DNA of 64,000 nucleotides from Pyrococcus sp. ST04 (GTDB lineage: Archaea > Methanobacteriota_B > Thermococci > Thermococcales > Thermococcaceae). Position 1 is the stretch's first letter; each line of letters opens with the position of its first letter. The stretch spans positions 289,348-353,347 of the forward strand of contig NC_017946.1 of assembly GCF_000263735.1 (NCBI RefSeq), read 5' to 3'. A program made the translations under genes and the position numbers. The notes under the pieces were generated by a model. That model searched no databases. It saw only the letters and a program-made list of their open reading frames with translations, and was not told the DNA's origin. Of this stretch, positions 1-8,947 are shown one piece after another.

Positions 1-1
1 T

Positions 2-1369
2 GATCGTTTCAGGAAGGTTCCTAAAAACGTCCCTCAGGAGTGGAGGGAATACTTGGGAATGCCTGTTAGCGAAGTTCCTGACCCTTGGGGCTGCCACGAC
101 AGCTATGCAGAGCACTTTATGGAGAAGTTTGAGGAAGAGGTTGGAAGGCTTGGAATAGAGGTGGATTTCCTTAGAGCAAGCGAGCTATACAAAAAAGGAG
201 AGTATAGTGAGGAAATAAGAAGAGCCTTCGAGAACAGGGATAAGATCATCGCTATTCTAAATAGGTTTAGAGAAATCGCCAAACAGCCCCTACTTCCAGA
301 TAGTTGGTGGCCTGCGATGGTATACTGTCCAGAGCACAGGAGGGAGAGTGAAATCATAGACTGGGACGGAAAGTGGAAGGTCAAGTACAGGTGTCCAGAA
401 GGTCATGAAGGATGGACGGACATTAGGGAGGGGAATGTTAAGCTCAGATGGAGGGTCGACTGGCCAATGCGCTGGGCACACTTTAACGTCGACTTTGAAC
501 CTGCTGGGAAGGATCATCTGGCTGCGGGTTCAAGCTACGATACTGGGAAGGAAATAATAAGGGCTGTATATGGAAAAGAACCTCCTGTTCCCTTAATGTA
601 CGAGTTCGTTGGTATCAAAGGACAAAGAGGCAAGATGAGTGGGAGTAAGGGGAATGTAATACTGCTATCCGACTTATACGAGGTTCTTGAACCTGGTCTA
701 GTGAGGTTCATATTTGCCAGACATAGACCAAACAAGGAGATAAAGATAGATGTGGGTCTCGGCCTGCTTAACTTGTATGATGAGTTTGATAGAGTCGAGA
801 GAATATATTTTGGAGTTGAGGAGGCGAAGGGAGACGAGGAAGAACTAAAAAGAACTTATGAACTCTCTGTTCCGAAGAGGCCTGAGAGATTGGTAGCACA
901 AGCTCCTTTTAGATTTCTTGTTGTTCTTGTTCAGCTTCCTCATATGGATGAAGACAGGATAATATCTACCCTAATATCCCAGGGTCACGTTCCTAAAGCT
1001 CTCGATTACGAAGATGTTGAGAGGATCAAACTCAGGATTAAACTCGCCAAAAACTGGGTCGAGAAGTATGCTCCAGATGAAGTGAAATTTACTATTTTGG
1101 AGGAGCCGCCAAAAATAGAAGTTCCCAATGAAATTAGGGAAGCAATGTTAGAGGTTGCGGAGTGGCTTAAGGATCATGAAAAGTTTACGGTTGATGAGCT
1201 AAATAACGTCCTATACAATGCCGCCAAGAAGAGAAATATACCTAGCAGGGAGTGGTTTAAGGTGCTTTATAAGATCTTCATTGGCAGGGAGAGGGGTCCA
1301 AGACTTGCAAATTTCTTGGCTTCCTTGGATAAGGAATTTGTCATTAGAAGACTTAGACTTGAATCCTAA
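2..1369 (+). CDS. lysS: Class I lysyl-tRNA synthetase, C-terminal part
   Basis: The frame is open from the first bases, so this is the 3' part of a gene that begins upstream of the window. The product charges tRNA-Lys in the cytoplasm. Class I features are visible: a KMSGSKGN loop near base 635, a zinc-ribbon-like pair (YCPEH and RCPEGHEG) and the [13 protein letters not shown] segment typical of archaeal LysRS-I. The HIGN motif would lie in the missing part. About 456 residues are present of the roughly 520 usual for the family. The helical C-terminal anticodon-binding region is complete. A T-run (CTTTTTAAAC) follows the stop and probably serves both as terminator and as the TATA of the next gene. 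Confidence 0.92.
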   Translation, partial: DRFRKVPKNVPQEWREYLGMPVSEVPDPWGCHDSYAEHFMEKFEEEVGRLGIEVDFLRASELYKKGEYSEEIRRAFENRDKIIAILNRFREIAKQPLLPDSWWPAMVYCPEHRRESEIIDWDGKWKVKYRCPEGHEGWTDIREGNVKLRWRVDWPMRWAHFNVDFEPAGKDHLAAGSSYDTGKEIIRAVYGKEPPVPLMYEFVGIKGQRGKMSGSKGNVILLSDLYEVLEPGLVRFIFARHRPNKEIKIDVGLGLLNLYDEFDRVERIYFGVEEAKGDEEELKRTYELSVPKRPERLVAQAPFRFLVVLVQLPHMDEDRIISTLISQGHVPKALDYEDVERIKLRIKLAKNWVEKYAPDEVKFTILEEPPKIEVPNEIREAMLEVAEWLKDHEKFTVDELNNVLYNAAKKRNIPSREWFKVLYKIFIGRERGPRLANFLASLDKEFVIRRLRLES

Positions 1370-1399
1370 CTTTTTAAACTCCTTTTCCTAATTTTAACC

Positions 1400-2308
1400 A
1401 TGCTTAATGTTTCAGAAATTGGGATCAAGTTCCTAGGAGAAAATGTTGAAGAGTTCAAAGAAGGCTTTAAAACTTTATTTGCTAGAAGATATCTACCTGA
1501 CGTTCGAGAGAGTGTTGAAAAACCAAGTATAGTTATAGAGAGGTTCAGAGGAGAAGAATTTAGGATTTTCAGTGCAACATACGATCATATGGGTGTTGAT
1601 GAATATAAGATAGAATCTCCCAAACCTTCCGCTTATGGGAATGAAGCACCAATATTCTTTCTTCTTCAAGCTGTTGCGAGGGCCAGTGCCAAGGTTGGGC
1701 GAGTAGTAGTTACAGACTCAGTAGCCGTTTATGAAGATGGAGAGGTTGTACTTTTTGTTGGCTATCCCCACACGGGGAAGAGTACAATTTCTGTCCTAGC
1801 ATTAGCTAAAGGGCTTAATGTTCTCAGCACGGAGAATACTGTGGTTGAAGTAAAAGACAGTTTGAGGGTAGTTGGTGGAACCGAGGTATTAGTTTATGAT
1901 CCCTCTGTTAAACATATTTATGGGGTTAATGTTCCCCATGACTCCTCGACGAAGAGTGGCTATCTCATAAAGGATCTAAAGGGAGAGATGAGGGAGAATA
2001 TCCTTAAGAAGAAACCTAAAGTGTCTAAAATCGTTCTTTTGCATGCTGCTTTTAATTGTTCTGGTTATTCATTTTCGCAAATGAGGGGAAGGAAGATCAA
2101 GAAGACCCTTTGGTACTTCTCAACTGCCCTATTAAAGGGTCTCGATTACTATGAACCTATGCCATTGCATGTTCCACTGAATGATAAGATAAAGGAGACT
2201 CTGGCAAAGTTTCTTGATGTAGCCTCTTCGCTTGACATGATTGAGGCTTTTGGCAACCATAAGTCAATATTTGAGGCATTATTTGGGCCTGTAAACGAGA
2301 AGGTATGA
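1400..2308 (+). CDS. HPr-kinase-like P-loop protein, function unknown
   Basis: A soluble 302-residue protein. The clear feature is a Walker A loop, GYPHTGKST, at residues 121-129. It follows a beta-hairpin (VAVYEDGEVVLFVG) in the manner of the HprK C-terminal kinase fold. A segment with LSTENTVVEV about 20 residues later fits the place where HprK proteins contact the nucleotide. The N-terminal 100 residues look like a separate alpha/beta domain. No HPr protein or PTS gene is seen in this window, so the substrate is unknown. The start ATG at 1400 has no ribosome binding site. It lies about 25 bases after a TATA-like TTTTTAAA, so a leaderless message is likely. The 3' end overlaps the convergent methyltransferase gene by 30 bases. 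Fold assignment is moderately sure; function is open. Confidence 0.7.
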   Translation: MLNVSEIGIKFLGENVEEFKEGFKTLFARRYLPDVRESVEKPSIVIERFRGEEFRIFSATYDHMGVDEYKIESPKPSAYGNEAPIFFLLQAVARASAKVGRVVVTDSVAVYEDGEVVLFVGYPHTGKSTISVLALAKGLNVLSTENTVVEVKDSLRVVGGTEVLVYDPSVKHIYGVNVPHDSSTKSGYLIKDLKGEMRENILKKKPKVSKIVLLHAAFNCSGYSFSQMRGRKIKKTLWYFSTALLKGLDYYEPMPLHVPLNDKIKETLAKFLDVASSLDMIEAFGNHKSIFEALFGPVNEKV

Positions 2309-2962
2309 GTAATCGTTTATTTTCTCTTCCCCTATCTTTTCAAAGTATAGCTTTGCCAATAGCTCCACAGCAACTTTTCCCCAGACATTGAACCTAACCC
2401 TAAAGCTATCCCTCTCGCTCATAAATTCTATCATCACAGTTTTTTCGTCGCTATCTGGGAGTATTTTACTTATCCAGTATTCCTGACCTATGACCAGTCC
2501 ATCTTTTAATCTAGGTAGGAGCTCTCTAAGGTCTGTGAACTGGATTAGGAATTTACCTTCCGGCTTGAGGATTCTTCTAACTTCTTTGAAAACCCTGTTG
2601 AGCTCTATGGGTTCGAAGTGGACAAGGCTGTCGATGAAGATAACGTAGTCAAAACTCTTGTCTTCGAACGGTAAGTTGGTGGCATCTCCTACTATGAATT
2701 TTACTCTAGATTCCCTGGATTTGGCATACTCTCTTGCCTTTTCTATCATTTCTTCACTGACATCTAACCCTATTACCTCAAATCCATGGTCTTCGAGGAG
2801 GAAGGAAAATCCCCCAACTCCACAAGCTAAGTCCAGAACTTTTCCCTTTCTTTTCATATGCTTAATGAGAAGTGGTTCAAGGTCATCCAATCTTTTCTTG
2901 TATTCTTCTGAGTGTATATCAGTATATGTGGGGAATGCTTTGTAGTACTCTTTAAATCCCAT
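2279..2962 (-). CDS. SAM-dependent class I methyltransferase
   Basis: A 227-residue protein with the Rossmann-type methyltransferase fold. Motif I is VLDLACGVGGFSFLL near residue 40, followed by an acidic motif II (VIGLDVSEEMI), a GDATNLPFEDKSFD motif and a post-motif EVRRILKPEGKFLIQF. This is the UbiE/MenG-like 'Methyltransf_11' pattern. The substrate cannot be read from the sequence. The gene is convergent with the HPrK-like gene and divergent from the RFAP-synthase-like gene. The two divergent genes share a short AT-rich promoter region near 2985-3001. The ATG at 2962 is close to the predicted transcription start. Confidence 0.8.
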   Translation of the reverse strand: MGFKEYYKAFPTYTDIHSEEYKKRLDDLEPLLIKHMKRKGKVLDLACGVGGFSFLLEDHGFEVIGLDVSEEMIEKAREYAKSRESRVKFIVGDATNLPFEDKSFDYVIFIDSLVHFEPIELNRVFKEVRRILKPEGKFLIQFTDLRELLPRLKDGLVIGQEYWISKILPDSDEKTVMIEFMSERDSFRVRFNVWGKVAVELLAKLYFEKIGEEKINDYSYLLVYRPK

Positions 2963-2984
2963 GTTAGTATCTTCATACTTTTCT

Positions 2985-3001
2985 CGATATAACTTTTAAG
3001 G
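2985..3001. promoter_or_regulatory. Shared TATA region of two divergent genes
   Basis: The AT-rich block contains ACTTTTAAGG on the plus strand and CCTTAAAAGT/TTATAT on the minus strand. These are about 25-30 bases from the starts of the RFAP-synthase-like gene (+) and the methyltransferase gene (-). The call is inferred from position and base content only. Confidence 0.45.
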
Positions 3002-3030
3002 CAAATTGCCATCTTAGGTGGGGATGTTTC

Positions 3031-3978
3031 ATGAGGATAAAAGCACCTGCCCATCTTCATGCTGGTAATCCGGATCTCAGCGGGGACATGGGAAGGTTGT
3101 TTGGCACCGTTGGTTTTGCAATAGCCGAACCCTACCTTGAAATTGAAGTAAGGATAGGAGATAGAGATAAATCAAACGATGAGGATGCCCTAAAGTTTCT
3201 AAAAAGGCTTAGAGAGAGGTTTGATTTCCCGCCCGTTGAAGTTGAAATTAGGAGGTACATTCCAAAGTGGGTAGGAGTAGGATTCCACACAACCCTTGCC
3301 CTAACTCTGGGAGAGGCCGTTAACAGGATGTTTAACTTAGGTCTTAGTTTAGAAGAGATAGCCCTAACTGTTAGAAGGGGTCTTATAACTGCTCTGGGCT
3401 TTTATGCTGTGAAGGTGGGTGGGTTTATAGTTGAGGGTGGCTTCCCAATTGATAGAAGGGAAAAAGTTGTTCCCCCTCTGATATTCAGAGGAGATGTTCC
3501 GGAAGATTGGTACTTTGTTGTTGCAATTCCAGAAACCCCTAGAAGGACTCTTGAAGAGGTAAGAAAAAGGGAAGATGAAATTTTAGAGAACTTAAAGAAA
3601 ATGCCTCCGGAACTTGCTGACAGGCTTTCGAGGATAGTGCTTATGAAGATAATTCCCGCTTTTGTGGAGAAGAACATTAAGGCATTTGGAGAGGGTTTAT
3701 ATCAGTTTAATAATTTGCTCGGACAGTTTTGGAGTGACTATCAAGATAACGTTTATTGCTGTGATATCGTGAATGAGGGAATTAAACTAATGCTTAACCA
3801 CACTTATACTGCATGTCAAACTAGCTGGGGTCCAACATTTTATGGGCTTGTGGACAGCTTTTCCAAGGCTCAAGAGGTTAAAAGCATAATTGAAAACTTC
3901 CTACGGGAAAATGGGGATGGGGGGGAAGTTTTCGTAACTAAAGCCGACAATATGGGGATGGTGGTGCTGGATGGTTAA
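3031..3978 (+). CDS. Beta-RFAP synthase-like GHMP-fold protein
   Basis: A 315-residue protein resembling beta-ribofuranosylaminobenzene 5'-phosphate synthase, the first committed enzyme of tetrahydromethanopterin synthesis (p-aminobenzoate plus PRPP). The N-terminus (RIKAPAHLHAGNPDLSGDMGR) matches the family start 'R-x-P-A-R-L-H-x-G-x-x-D-L-x-G-x-x-G-R'. The central PKWVGVGFHTTLALTLGEAVN segment is the glycine-rich GHMP loop. An AGGRL-type ending is absent but the length fits. The ribosome binding site GGTGGGGATG precedes the ATG. The next gene starts eight bases before this one ends, so the two are co-transcribed and probably translationally coupled. Thermococcales are not methanogens, so the product may be a modified folate. 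Another GHMP-type activity is possible. Confidence 0.75.
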   Translation: MRIKAPAHLHAGNPDLSGDMGRLFGTVGFAIAEPYLEIEVRIGDRDKSNDEDALKFLKRLRERFDFPPVEVEIRRYIPKWVGVGFHTTLALTLGEAVNRMFNLGLSLEEIALTVRRGLITALGFYAVKVGGFIVEGGFPIDRREKVVPPLIFRGDVPEDWYFVVAIPETPRRTLEEVRKREDEILENLKKMPPELADRLSRIVLMKIIPAFVEKNIKAFGEGLYQFNNLLGQFWSDYQDNVYCCDIVNEGIKLMLNHTYTACQTSWGPTFYGLVDSFSKAQEVKSIIENFLRENGDGGEVFVTKADNMGMVVLDG

Positions 3979-5122
3979 GGCGATTGGTATTGACTCTGGA
4001 ACAAAGAGCATGGACATATTTGGATTTGATGATGAAACAGGCGAAGTGATAGTGGACACTGCCGTTGACAGAAATGAGGTAACGAAGAATCCAAGAATAA
4101 TAATTGACATTCTTAGAAGCGTTCAGGAGGAGTACGGAAAAATAGATGCTATAGTTGGGCCTTGTGGATATGGTATCCCCCTAAAACCTGCAAGGGAAGT
4201 TACCGACGAGGAAATAGCGCTGGCTACTTTTATAACTAGGGCTGATGTGGAAAGGAGGCTTAAGATTGTAGGATTAAGAGAATTAATGGTTCTAATGAGA
4301 GAAGCAAAGGACTTAAACATATACTTCACCCCAGGAGTTATTCACTTACCAACCGTCCCGGAGTGGAGAAAAGCAAATAGAATTGATTTGGGGACTGCAG
4401 ACAAAGTGTTTACAGTTGCCCTCTCTATTGTTAGGCACTCCGAAAAGGAAGGGATTCCTTACAATAAGGTAAATCTGATAGCAGTTGAGATAGGATTTGC
4501 CTATACTTCAGCAATGGCAGTTAAAAATGGACAAATAGTTGATGCCATGGCAGGAACCGCTGGATTTCCTGGATATCTTGGAATGGGCTTTATGGATTCT
4601 GAACTTGCCTATGCTCTTGCAAATGCTCTTGATGACTTTGGCAAGTTAGTCCTGTTTGAGGGAGGAGCCGCTTACATAGCTGGCATCGACCCATTTAGTA
4701 TATCTCCGGAGGAGTTTGTTAGGCTGGCAAAAGAAGATGAGAACATTGCTAAAGGATACAGGGCGATGATTGAGGCTATAGTTAAGGATGTCTTTGCTAT
4801 TTTACCGTCAACAAAACCTGATGCAATTTATCTGAGCGGTAGGTTTTCGAGAATTCCTGAGTTCTTTAAGGATGTTAAAGTTGCGTTGGAGGAGGCGTTC
4901 TCTTCTTATGGGTTCTCCATAGAGGTTAAAAAACTCGAGAGCAGAGCAAAGGCCAAGGAAGCTGCTGAGGGAAGTGCAATTATTGCAAATGGAATTGCGG
5001 GTGGGATGTATGAGGAACTTATTGAGGTTCTGAGACTTAGAGAAAGTTCGGGAGGAATATTTGACTGGGTTTATCTTAAGGAGAGAGACAAACTGAGAAT
5101 TTTTGAGAAGCTTGAGCTTTAA
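3971..5122 (+). CDS. DUF1464 family protein, ASKHA (acetate/butyrate kinase-like) fold
   Basis: A 383-residue protein that opens with an ASKHA phosphate-1 motif (AIGIDSGTKSMDIFGFD). Later it has VDAMAGTAGFPGYLGMG and LVLFEGGAAYIAGID, and near the C-terminus an adenosine-type motif IYLSGRFSRIPEF. This pattern fits the archaeal DUF1464 family, sometimes annotated as butyrate kinase-like. The true substrate is not known to me. It overlaps the RFAP-synthase-like gene by eight bases and is followed 40 bases later by an iorB homologue. The three form a likely operon, which suggests a shared but unidentified pathway. Confidence 0.75.
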   Translation: MVKAIGIDSGTKSMDIFGFDDETGEVIVDTAVDRNEVTKNPRIIIDILRSVQEEYGKIDAIVGPCGYGIPLKPAREVTDEEIALATFITRADVERRLKIVGLRELMVLMREAKDLNIYFTPGVIHLPTVPEWRKANRIDLGTADKVFTVALSIVRHSEKEGIPYNKVNLIAVEIGFAYTSAMAVKNGQIVDAMAGTAGFPGYLGMGFMDSELAYALANALDDFGKLVLFEGGAAYIAGIDPFSISPEEFVRLAKEDENIAKGYRAMIEAIVKDVFAILPSTKPDAIYLSGRFSRIPEFFKDVKVALEEAFSSYGFSIEVKKLESRAKAKEAAEGSAIIANGIAGGMYEELIEVLRLRESSGGIFDWVYLKERDKLRIFEKLEL

Positions 5123-5162
5123 CTTTATATTTTCCTTCCCTTAGATATTTTCGGTGGATGAG

Positions 5163-5747
5163 ATGGAGTTCAATTTAATAATAGCTGGAGTTGGAGGTCA
5201 GGGTGGATTAACACTTTCTAGGATCATAGGGAATGCGGCGATGGTAGAGGGGTACAGGGTTAGAATAGGAGAAACACTCGGAATGAGCCAGCGCTATGGT
5301 AGCGTTTTAAGTTATATGAGGTTCGGAGAGAATGTCTACTCCCCTCTAATAGAGGAGGGTAAGGCAAATTTGATGCTGGCTCTTGAGCCAGTTGAAGCTT
5401 TGAGAAACGCTAGATTTCTCGGTAAGCAAAGTTACGCCATTATAAATGCGTATCCCATTCACACGGCAACTACACTTGTTGGTAAGGAAAGATATCCAAG
5501 CCTGGATGAGATTAAGGAGGCTATTGGCAAGATATGTAGTGTTGACATGATGAACTTCCAGAAAGAGGCGGATAAAATAAACCCGAGAACCCTTGGAGTT
5601 GTTATGCTCGGTTATGCATATGGAAAGGGATTGGTACCTTTAAAGAAGGAGAGCATAGTTGAGGGGATAAAGTTAACCTTGAGAGAAAAGTTATGGGATA
5701 TAAATTTTAAGGCTCTTGAGAGGGGAATTGAGCTAGCCAAGTCTTAG
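5163..5747 (+). CDS. iorB: Indolepyruvate:ferredoxin oxidoreductase beta subunit homologue
   Basis: A protein of about 194 residues in the gamma/beta family of 2-oxoacid:ferredoxin oxidoreductases. The N-terminal IIAGVGGQGGLTLSRIIG and the ETLGMSQRYGSVLSYMRFG segment are the hallmark IorB motifs. IorB works with IorA, which carries thiamine pyrophosphate and the iron-sulfur clusters, to oxidise aryl pyruvates to aryl-acetyl-CoA. No iorA lies next to it here, so it may be a second IorB-like subunit or have another partner. I chose the ATG at 5163 because GGTGG at 5153-5157 is a suitable ribosome binding site. A GTG at 5154 would overlap that site. It closes the RFAP-like/DUF1464 operon. Confidence 0.82.
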   Translation: MEFNLIIAGVGGQGGLTLSRIIGNAAMVEGYRVRIGETLGMSQRYGSVLSYMRFGENVYSPLIEEGKANLMLALEPVEALRNARFLGKQSYAIINAYPIHTATTLVGKERYPSLDEIKEAIGKICSVDMMNFQKEADKINPRTLGVVMLGYAYGKGLVPLKKESIVEGIKLTLREKLWDINFKALERGIELAKS

Positions 5748-5802
5748 TCTCCTTTATCTTTTTCTCTTGGGATTTGTGTTAACTTTTTCTCTTGAAAGTC
5801 TT

Positions 5803-5814
5803 GCCCTTCAGGGC
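5803..5814. terminator. Small GC hairpin between convergent genes
   Basis: GCCCTTCAGGGC can fold as GCCC/GGGC with a UUCA loop. It lies between the ends of the iorB homologue (+) and the MFS gene (-), so a two-way terminator is possible. A T-rich CTTTTTCTC stretch precedes it. The form CCCTTCAGGGCGG also resembles the subterminal hairpin of IS200/IS605-type elements, but no transposase is present. Confidence 0.3.
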
Positions 5815-5816
5815 GG

Positions 5817-6974
5817 TCAGTTATTATGCTTTATGAAGAACGAGTAAAACAATCCCGTTGCTAGAATGTAGAGCACTGCGGTGGCATAGAATGGATAAGA
5901 TAGGGATATTGCAAATAGTAATCCTCCACTGTAATTTCCAAGTGCTCTCATGAAAGTTGAGAATGCTCTCCTGATTCCTGCAGCCGTCGCTTTTTCTTCA
6001 GTAGAGAAGAAGCCCATCATAAAGGAGTCATTTACTGGCCAGACTATGTTCATTAAAATTGATCTGACAACATAAACTAATGCCGCTAGTAGAAACGTTG
6101 GAATTGAGGGAAATATTAGGAATAAAAGTGCTGCACTCCACTGGAAGTATGTTATCACCTTGACAGGTCCAAGTTTCCTTACTAGAATTGGAAGGATGAA
6201 TGAACCTAGGCCCATCACCAATTGTTGTCCGAAGAAGACCCAGCTTATCTCCTTTATACTTCTCCCGAATCTCATATTGAAGTAAATGCTCATGAAGGGT
6301 ATAGTTATTCCTGCTCCGAGTCCTATTATAGCACTTGGTAGTGAAAACTTTAGGATTTTTACAACAAGCTCTCTTCTCCACTTTATTCTTTGCTCCTTAA
6401 CTGGAACATCCCTAATTATGGCTAGGGCTGGTAAAACTATTGCAAATTGGATTAAGGCGAGGGAGAGAATTATTCTGTATGCTATTTCATTTTTAAATCC
6501 CATTCCAATAAGGTATTCTGGCAGATGTCCAGCAACTAAAACCCCAAGAGCGTTTGCTAGGGTTCCCAATCCGAAAGAGTATGAGAATAATTTATGCCTC
6601 TCTTCTTCGCTTGAGACTTTCTCACTTAGTAGTGCGGAATAGTTTGGATCTCTCAGCCCCATATTGATGCCGACCAGGAAGAACCCAAGAACCAGTGTTA
6701 GAAAGTTAAAGGCCAGGATTTGAAGTACCCTACCTAGAGCACCTAAGATTGCGGCAATTATTAGGGTCTTCTTGTATCCAAGTTTCAATGACATTTGTCC
6801 AGCGAGAAGGAAGAATACACCTCCCGTTAATGTTTGAACTGAAAACAGTGCCCCCATTTTGTCTGTTCCGTATCCTAGGGCCTTGAGGTAGAAGGGCATA
6901 ATAAACCATGAGAACTGAAGGAAAAGCTGTCCTACTGCCGTTGCTGCTACTATTACTGGGACATCTTTTTCCAT
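5817..6974 (-). CDS. MFS transporter
   Basis: A membrane protein of about 385 residues with around 12 hydrophobic segments in two six-helix halves and a basic central loop (PVKEQRIKWRRELVVK). It is a major facilitator superfamily permease, possibly a sugar or drug exporter; the substrate is not evident. I place the start at ATG 6974 rather than 6992. A strong TATA (CTTATAAACG on the minus strand, 6995-7006) sits about 26 bases upstream of 6974 and only 10 upstream of 6992, so the message is probably leaderless from 6974. It is divergent from the PhoU/AbrB gene and convergent with iorB. Confidence 0.82.
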   Translation of the reverse strand: MEKDVPVIVAATAVGQLFLQFSWFIMPFYLKALGYGTDKMGALFSVQTLTGGVFFLLAGQMSLKLGYKKTLIIAAILGALGRVLQILAFNFLTLVLGFFLVGINMGLRDPNYSALLSEKVSSEEERHKLFSYSFGLGTLANALGVLVAGHLPEYLIGMGFKNEIAYRIILSLALIQFAIVLPALAIIRDVPVKEQRIKWRRELVVKILKFSLPSAIIGLGAGITIPFMSIYFNMRFGRSIKEISWVFFGQQLVMGLGSFILPILVRKLGPVKVITYFQWSAALLFLIFPSIPTFLLAALVYVVRSILMNIVWPVNDSFMMGFFSTEEKATAAGIRRAFSTFMRALGNYSGGLLFAISLSYPFYATAVLYILATGLFYSFFIKHNN

Positions 6975-6994
6975 GTTTGTAACGATAGTCATAG

Positions 6995-7006
6995 CGTTTA
7001 TAAGAT
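6995..7006 (-). promoter_or_regulatory. TATA box of the MFS gene
   Basis: On the minus strand the sequence ATCTTATAAACG has the archaeal TATA form. It lies about 26 bases upstream of ATG 6974 and so supports that start codon as a leaderless one. Confidence 0.55.
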
Positions 7007-7062
7007 TATCGAAGTGAACTATTTATTTTATAGAGAAATCTAAATATTAGTTGGTGAAATCT

Positions 7063-7977
7063 ATGGAGTTTAGGAAAATTCAGTTTACTGGGAGAAGTTC
7101 ATATATAGTTTCTCTTCCGAAATCTTGGGTAAAGGAGCATGGATTAAAACAGGGAGACGTTGTTTCTCTTGTAATTAATCCTGACGGGAGCATCACTATT
7201 TTTCCGGGAAAACCTAAAGAGACATCTCTTTCTAAGATAATAAGAATGTCAAAGAAGTTCTCTCCAGATATGGCAGTAAGACTTGTTATTTCGGCATATA
7301 TCCAAGGGTATGACATTATAGAGATTGAGCTTGAAGAAGAGATGCCGCTCTATAAGGTAGTGATTAGGAAGACCCTTCAGAGTCTCCCTGGTGTTGAAAT
7401 AATCTTAGATGAGCCCCAGAAAATCGTTGCAAAGAGTCTCTTGGATGAGGATGAGATTAATTTAGCCGAACTTCTTGGTAGGATGGAGTCCATTGTGAAA
7501 TCTATGTTTGGTGATTTAGAACTCATAATCCAGAACCCAGGGGAAAAAGAGTTGCTGAGAGATATCAATGATTTAGAGAACGAGCTTGATAGGTTCTACT
7601 TTTTAATAATAAGGGCCGTCAATAGGCTACTTTCTAAAAAAGGAGTCACAGAGGAGAGTGGACTTATAAAAAGAACATTTGACTTGATTGGAATTCTGCT
7701 CATAGCCAGGAACATAGAGAGAATTGGTGATCACATAATTAGAATAGCCGAGAATCCAAGTGACGTTAATGTTAGATATATGGCTGAGAAGTTTTCTAAG
7801 ATGCTTTCTCAAATAGAGACTAAGGACTTAGAAAAAGTGGATAAGCTTATGCTTGAACTAAGTGAAGAGATAAGAAATACTGACTATAGAGCATCAATTG
7901 CCATGGACAGTTACAGGAGGATTCTTGAGTACCTTGAGAACATTGGGGAGACCATAATAAACATGGCTATAAGTTAG
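7063..7977 (+). CDS. PhoU-domain protein with N-terminal AbrB/SpoVT domain
   Basis: A protein of about 304 residues. The first 50 residues form a swapped-hairpin AbrB/SpoVT DNA-binding-type domain (SSYIVSLPKSWVKEHGLKQGDVVSLVI). Two helical PhoU repeats follow, with the typical metal-ligand pattern seen in LENELDRFYF and IARNIERIGDHIIRIAE. Archaeal PhoU-AbrB fusions are thought to regulate phosphate transport. No pst genes are in this window, so its partner lies elsewhere. The start ATG at 7063 follows GGTGA at 7053-7057. TTG 7051 and GTG 7054 would overlap that site and are less likely. Confidence 0.85.
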   Translation: MEFRKIQFTGRSSYIVSLPKSWVKEHGLKQGDVVSLVINPDGSITIFPGKPKETSLSKIIRMSKKFSPDMAVRLVISAYIQGYDIIEIELEEEMPLYKVVIRKTLQSLPGVEIILDEPQKIVAKSLLDEDEINLAELLGRMESIVKSMFGDLELIIQNPGEKELLRDINDLENELDRFYFLIIRAVNRLLSKKGVTEESGLIKRTFDLIGILLIARNIERIGDHIIRIAENPSDVNVRYMAEKFSKMLSQIETKDLEKVDKLMLELSEEIRNTDYRASIAMDSYRRILEYLENIGETIINMAIS

Positions 7978-8029
7978 TCGTTTCCATAATTCTTTTAACC
8001 TTTCGACATTGTTAAATATGGGGGTGAGC

Positions 8030-8947
8030 ATGGTAGCTATTATCGTTCATGGTGGGGCTGGAACAATAAGAAAGGAGGATAGAATTCCGAAAGTAGTTGA
8101 GGGCGTTAAAGAAGCTGTGTTGGCCGGATGGAAAGAATTAAAGAGAGGGTCTGCCTTAGATGCTGTGGAGGAAGCCGTCAAGGTTCTTGAGGATAATCCC
8201 TTATTCAATGCTGGAACCGGGAGTGTCCTTACAATTGATGGTAAAGTTGAGATGGATGCAGCAATAATGAGAGGAAAAACTCTCGAAGCGGGGGCTGTTG
8301 CTAGTATATGGGGGGTTAAGAATCCAATAAGTGTTGCGAGAAAAGTAATGGAGAAAACAGACCATGTTCTATTGGTTGGCGAAGGAGCAGTTAAATTCGC
8401 ACGGCTCATGGGATTTCCGGAGTATGACCCAGTAACCGAAGAAAGAAAGAAACAATGGAGAGAACTTAAGGAGAAGCTCTTAAAGGGAGAAGTTAGGCAT
8501 TGGAAAAAGCTTGGTGAGTTAATAAAGGAGTATCCAGAGGTTTTAAGGAGTACGGTTGGTGCAGTGGCCTTTGATGGAGAAGAGGTAGTTGCTGGAACAT
8601 CCACTGGAGGAGTATTTCTTAAGATGTTCGGAAGGGTTGGAGATACGCCACTCATTGGGGCAGGAACGTATGCTAATGAAGTAGCAGGAGCATCTTGTAC
8701 GGGTCTGGGTGAAGTGGCCATAAGACTTGCGCTAGCTAAAACTGCCACAGACTTCGTTAGACTCGGAATGAATGCACAGGCTGCGAGTGAAGCTGCAATA
8801 AGTCTCGCAACGAAGTACTTTGGGAAGGATACAATGGGAATAATTATGGTAGACTCTTCAGGCAACGTTGGTTTTGCCAAGAACACGAAGCACATGAGTT
8901 ATGCATATATGAAGGAGGGCATGAAAGACCCGGAGGCTGGGGTTTAG
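8030..8947 (+). CDS. Plant-type L-asparaginase / isoaspartyl peptidase
   Basis: A protein of about 305 residues in the Ntn-hydrolase asparaginase-2 family. The N-terminal IIVHGGAGTIRK is the family hallmark. Autocleavage would occur before Thr in the RSTVGAVAFD segment, which makes that Thr the nucleophile of the beta chain. The downstream STGG and GAGTYAN substrate-binding loops are present. It hydrolyses L-asparagine or beta-aspartyl dipeptides in the cytoplasm. Start ATG 8030 follows GGGGTGA. The upstream in-frame starts (8009) lack a ribosome binding site. The next MFS gene begins at the last base of this gene, so they are co-transcribed. Confidence 0.9.
   Translation: MVAIIVHGGAGTIRKEDRIPKVVEGVKEAVLAGWKELKRGSALDAVEEAVKVLEDNPLFNAGTGSVLTIDGKVEMDAAIMRGKTLEAGAVASIWGVKNPISVARKVMEKTDHVLLVGEGAVKFARLMGFPEYDPVTEERKKQWRELKEKLLKGEVRHWKKLGELIKEYPEVLRSTVGAVAFDGEEVVAGTSTGGVFLKMFGRVGDTPLIGAGTYANEVAGASCTGLGEVAIRLALAKTATDFVRLGMNAQAASEAAISLATKYFGKDTMGIIMVDSSGNVGFAKNTKHMSYAYMKEGMKDPEAGV

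Noticed and set aside
8047-8895. Long minus-strand open frame (282 codons)
   Set aside because: It is the reverse shadow of the asparaginase-like gene, rich in Ser/Pro/Ala, with no family features.
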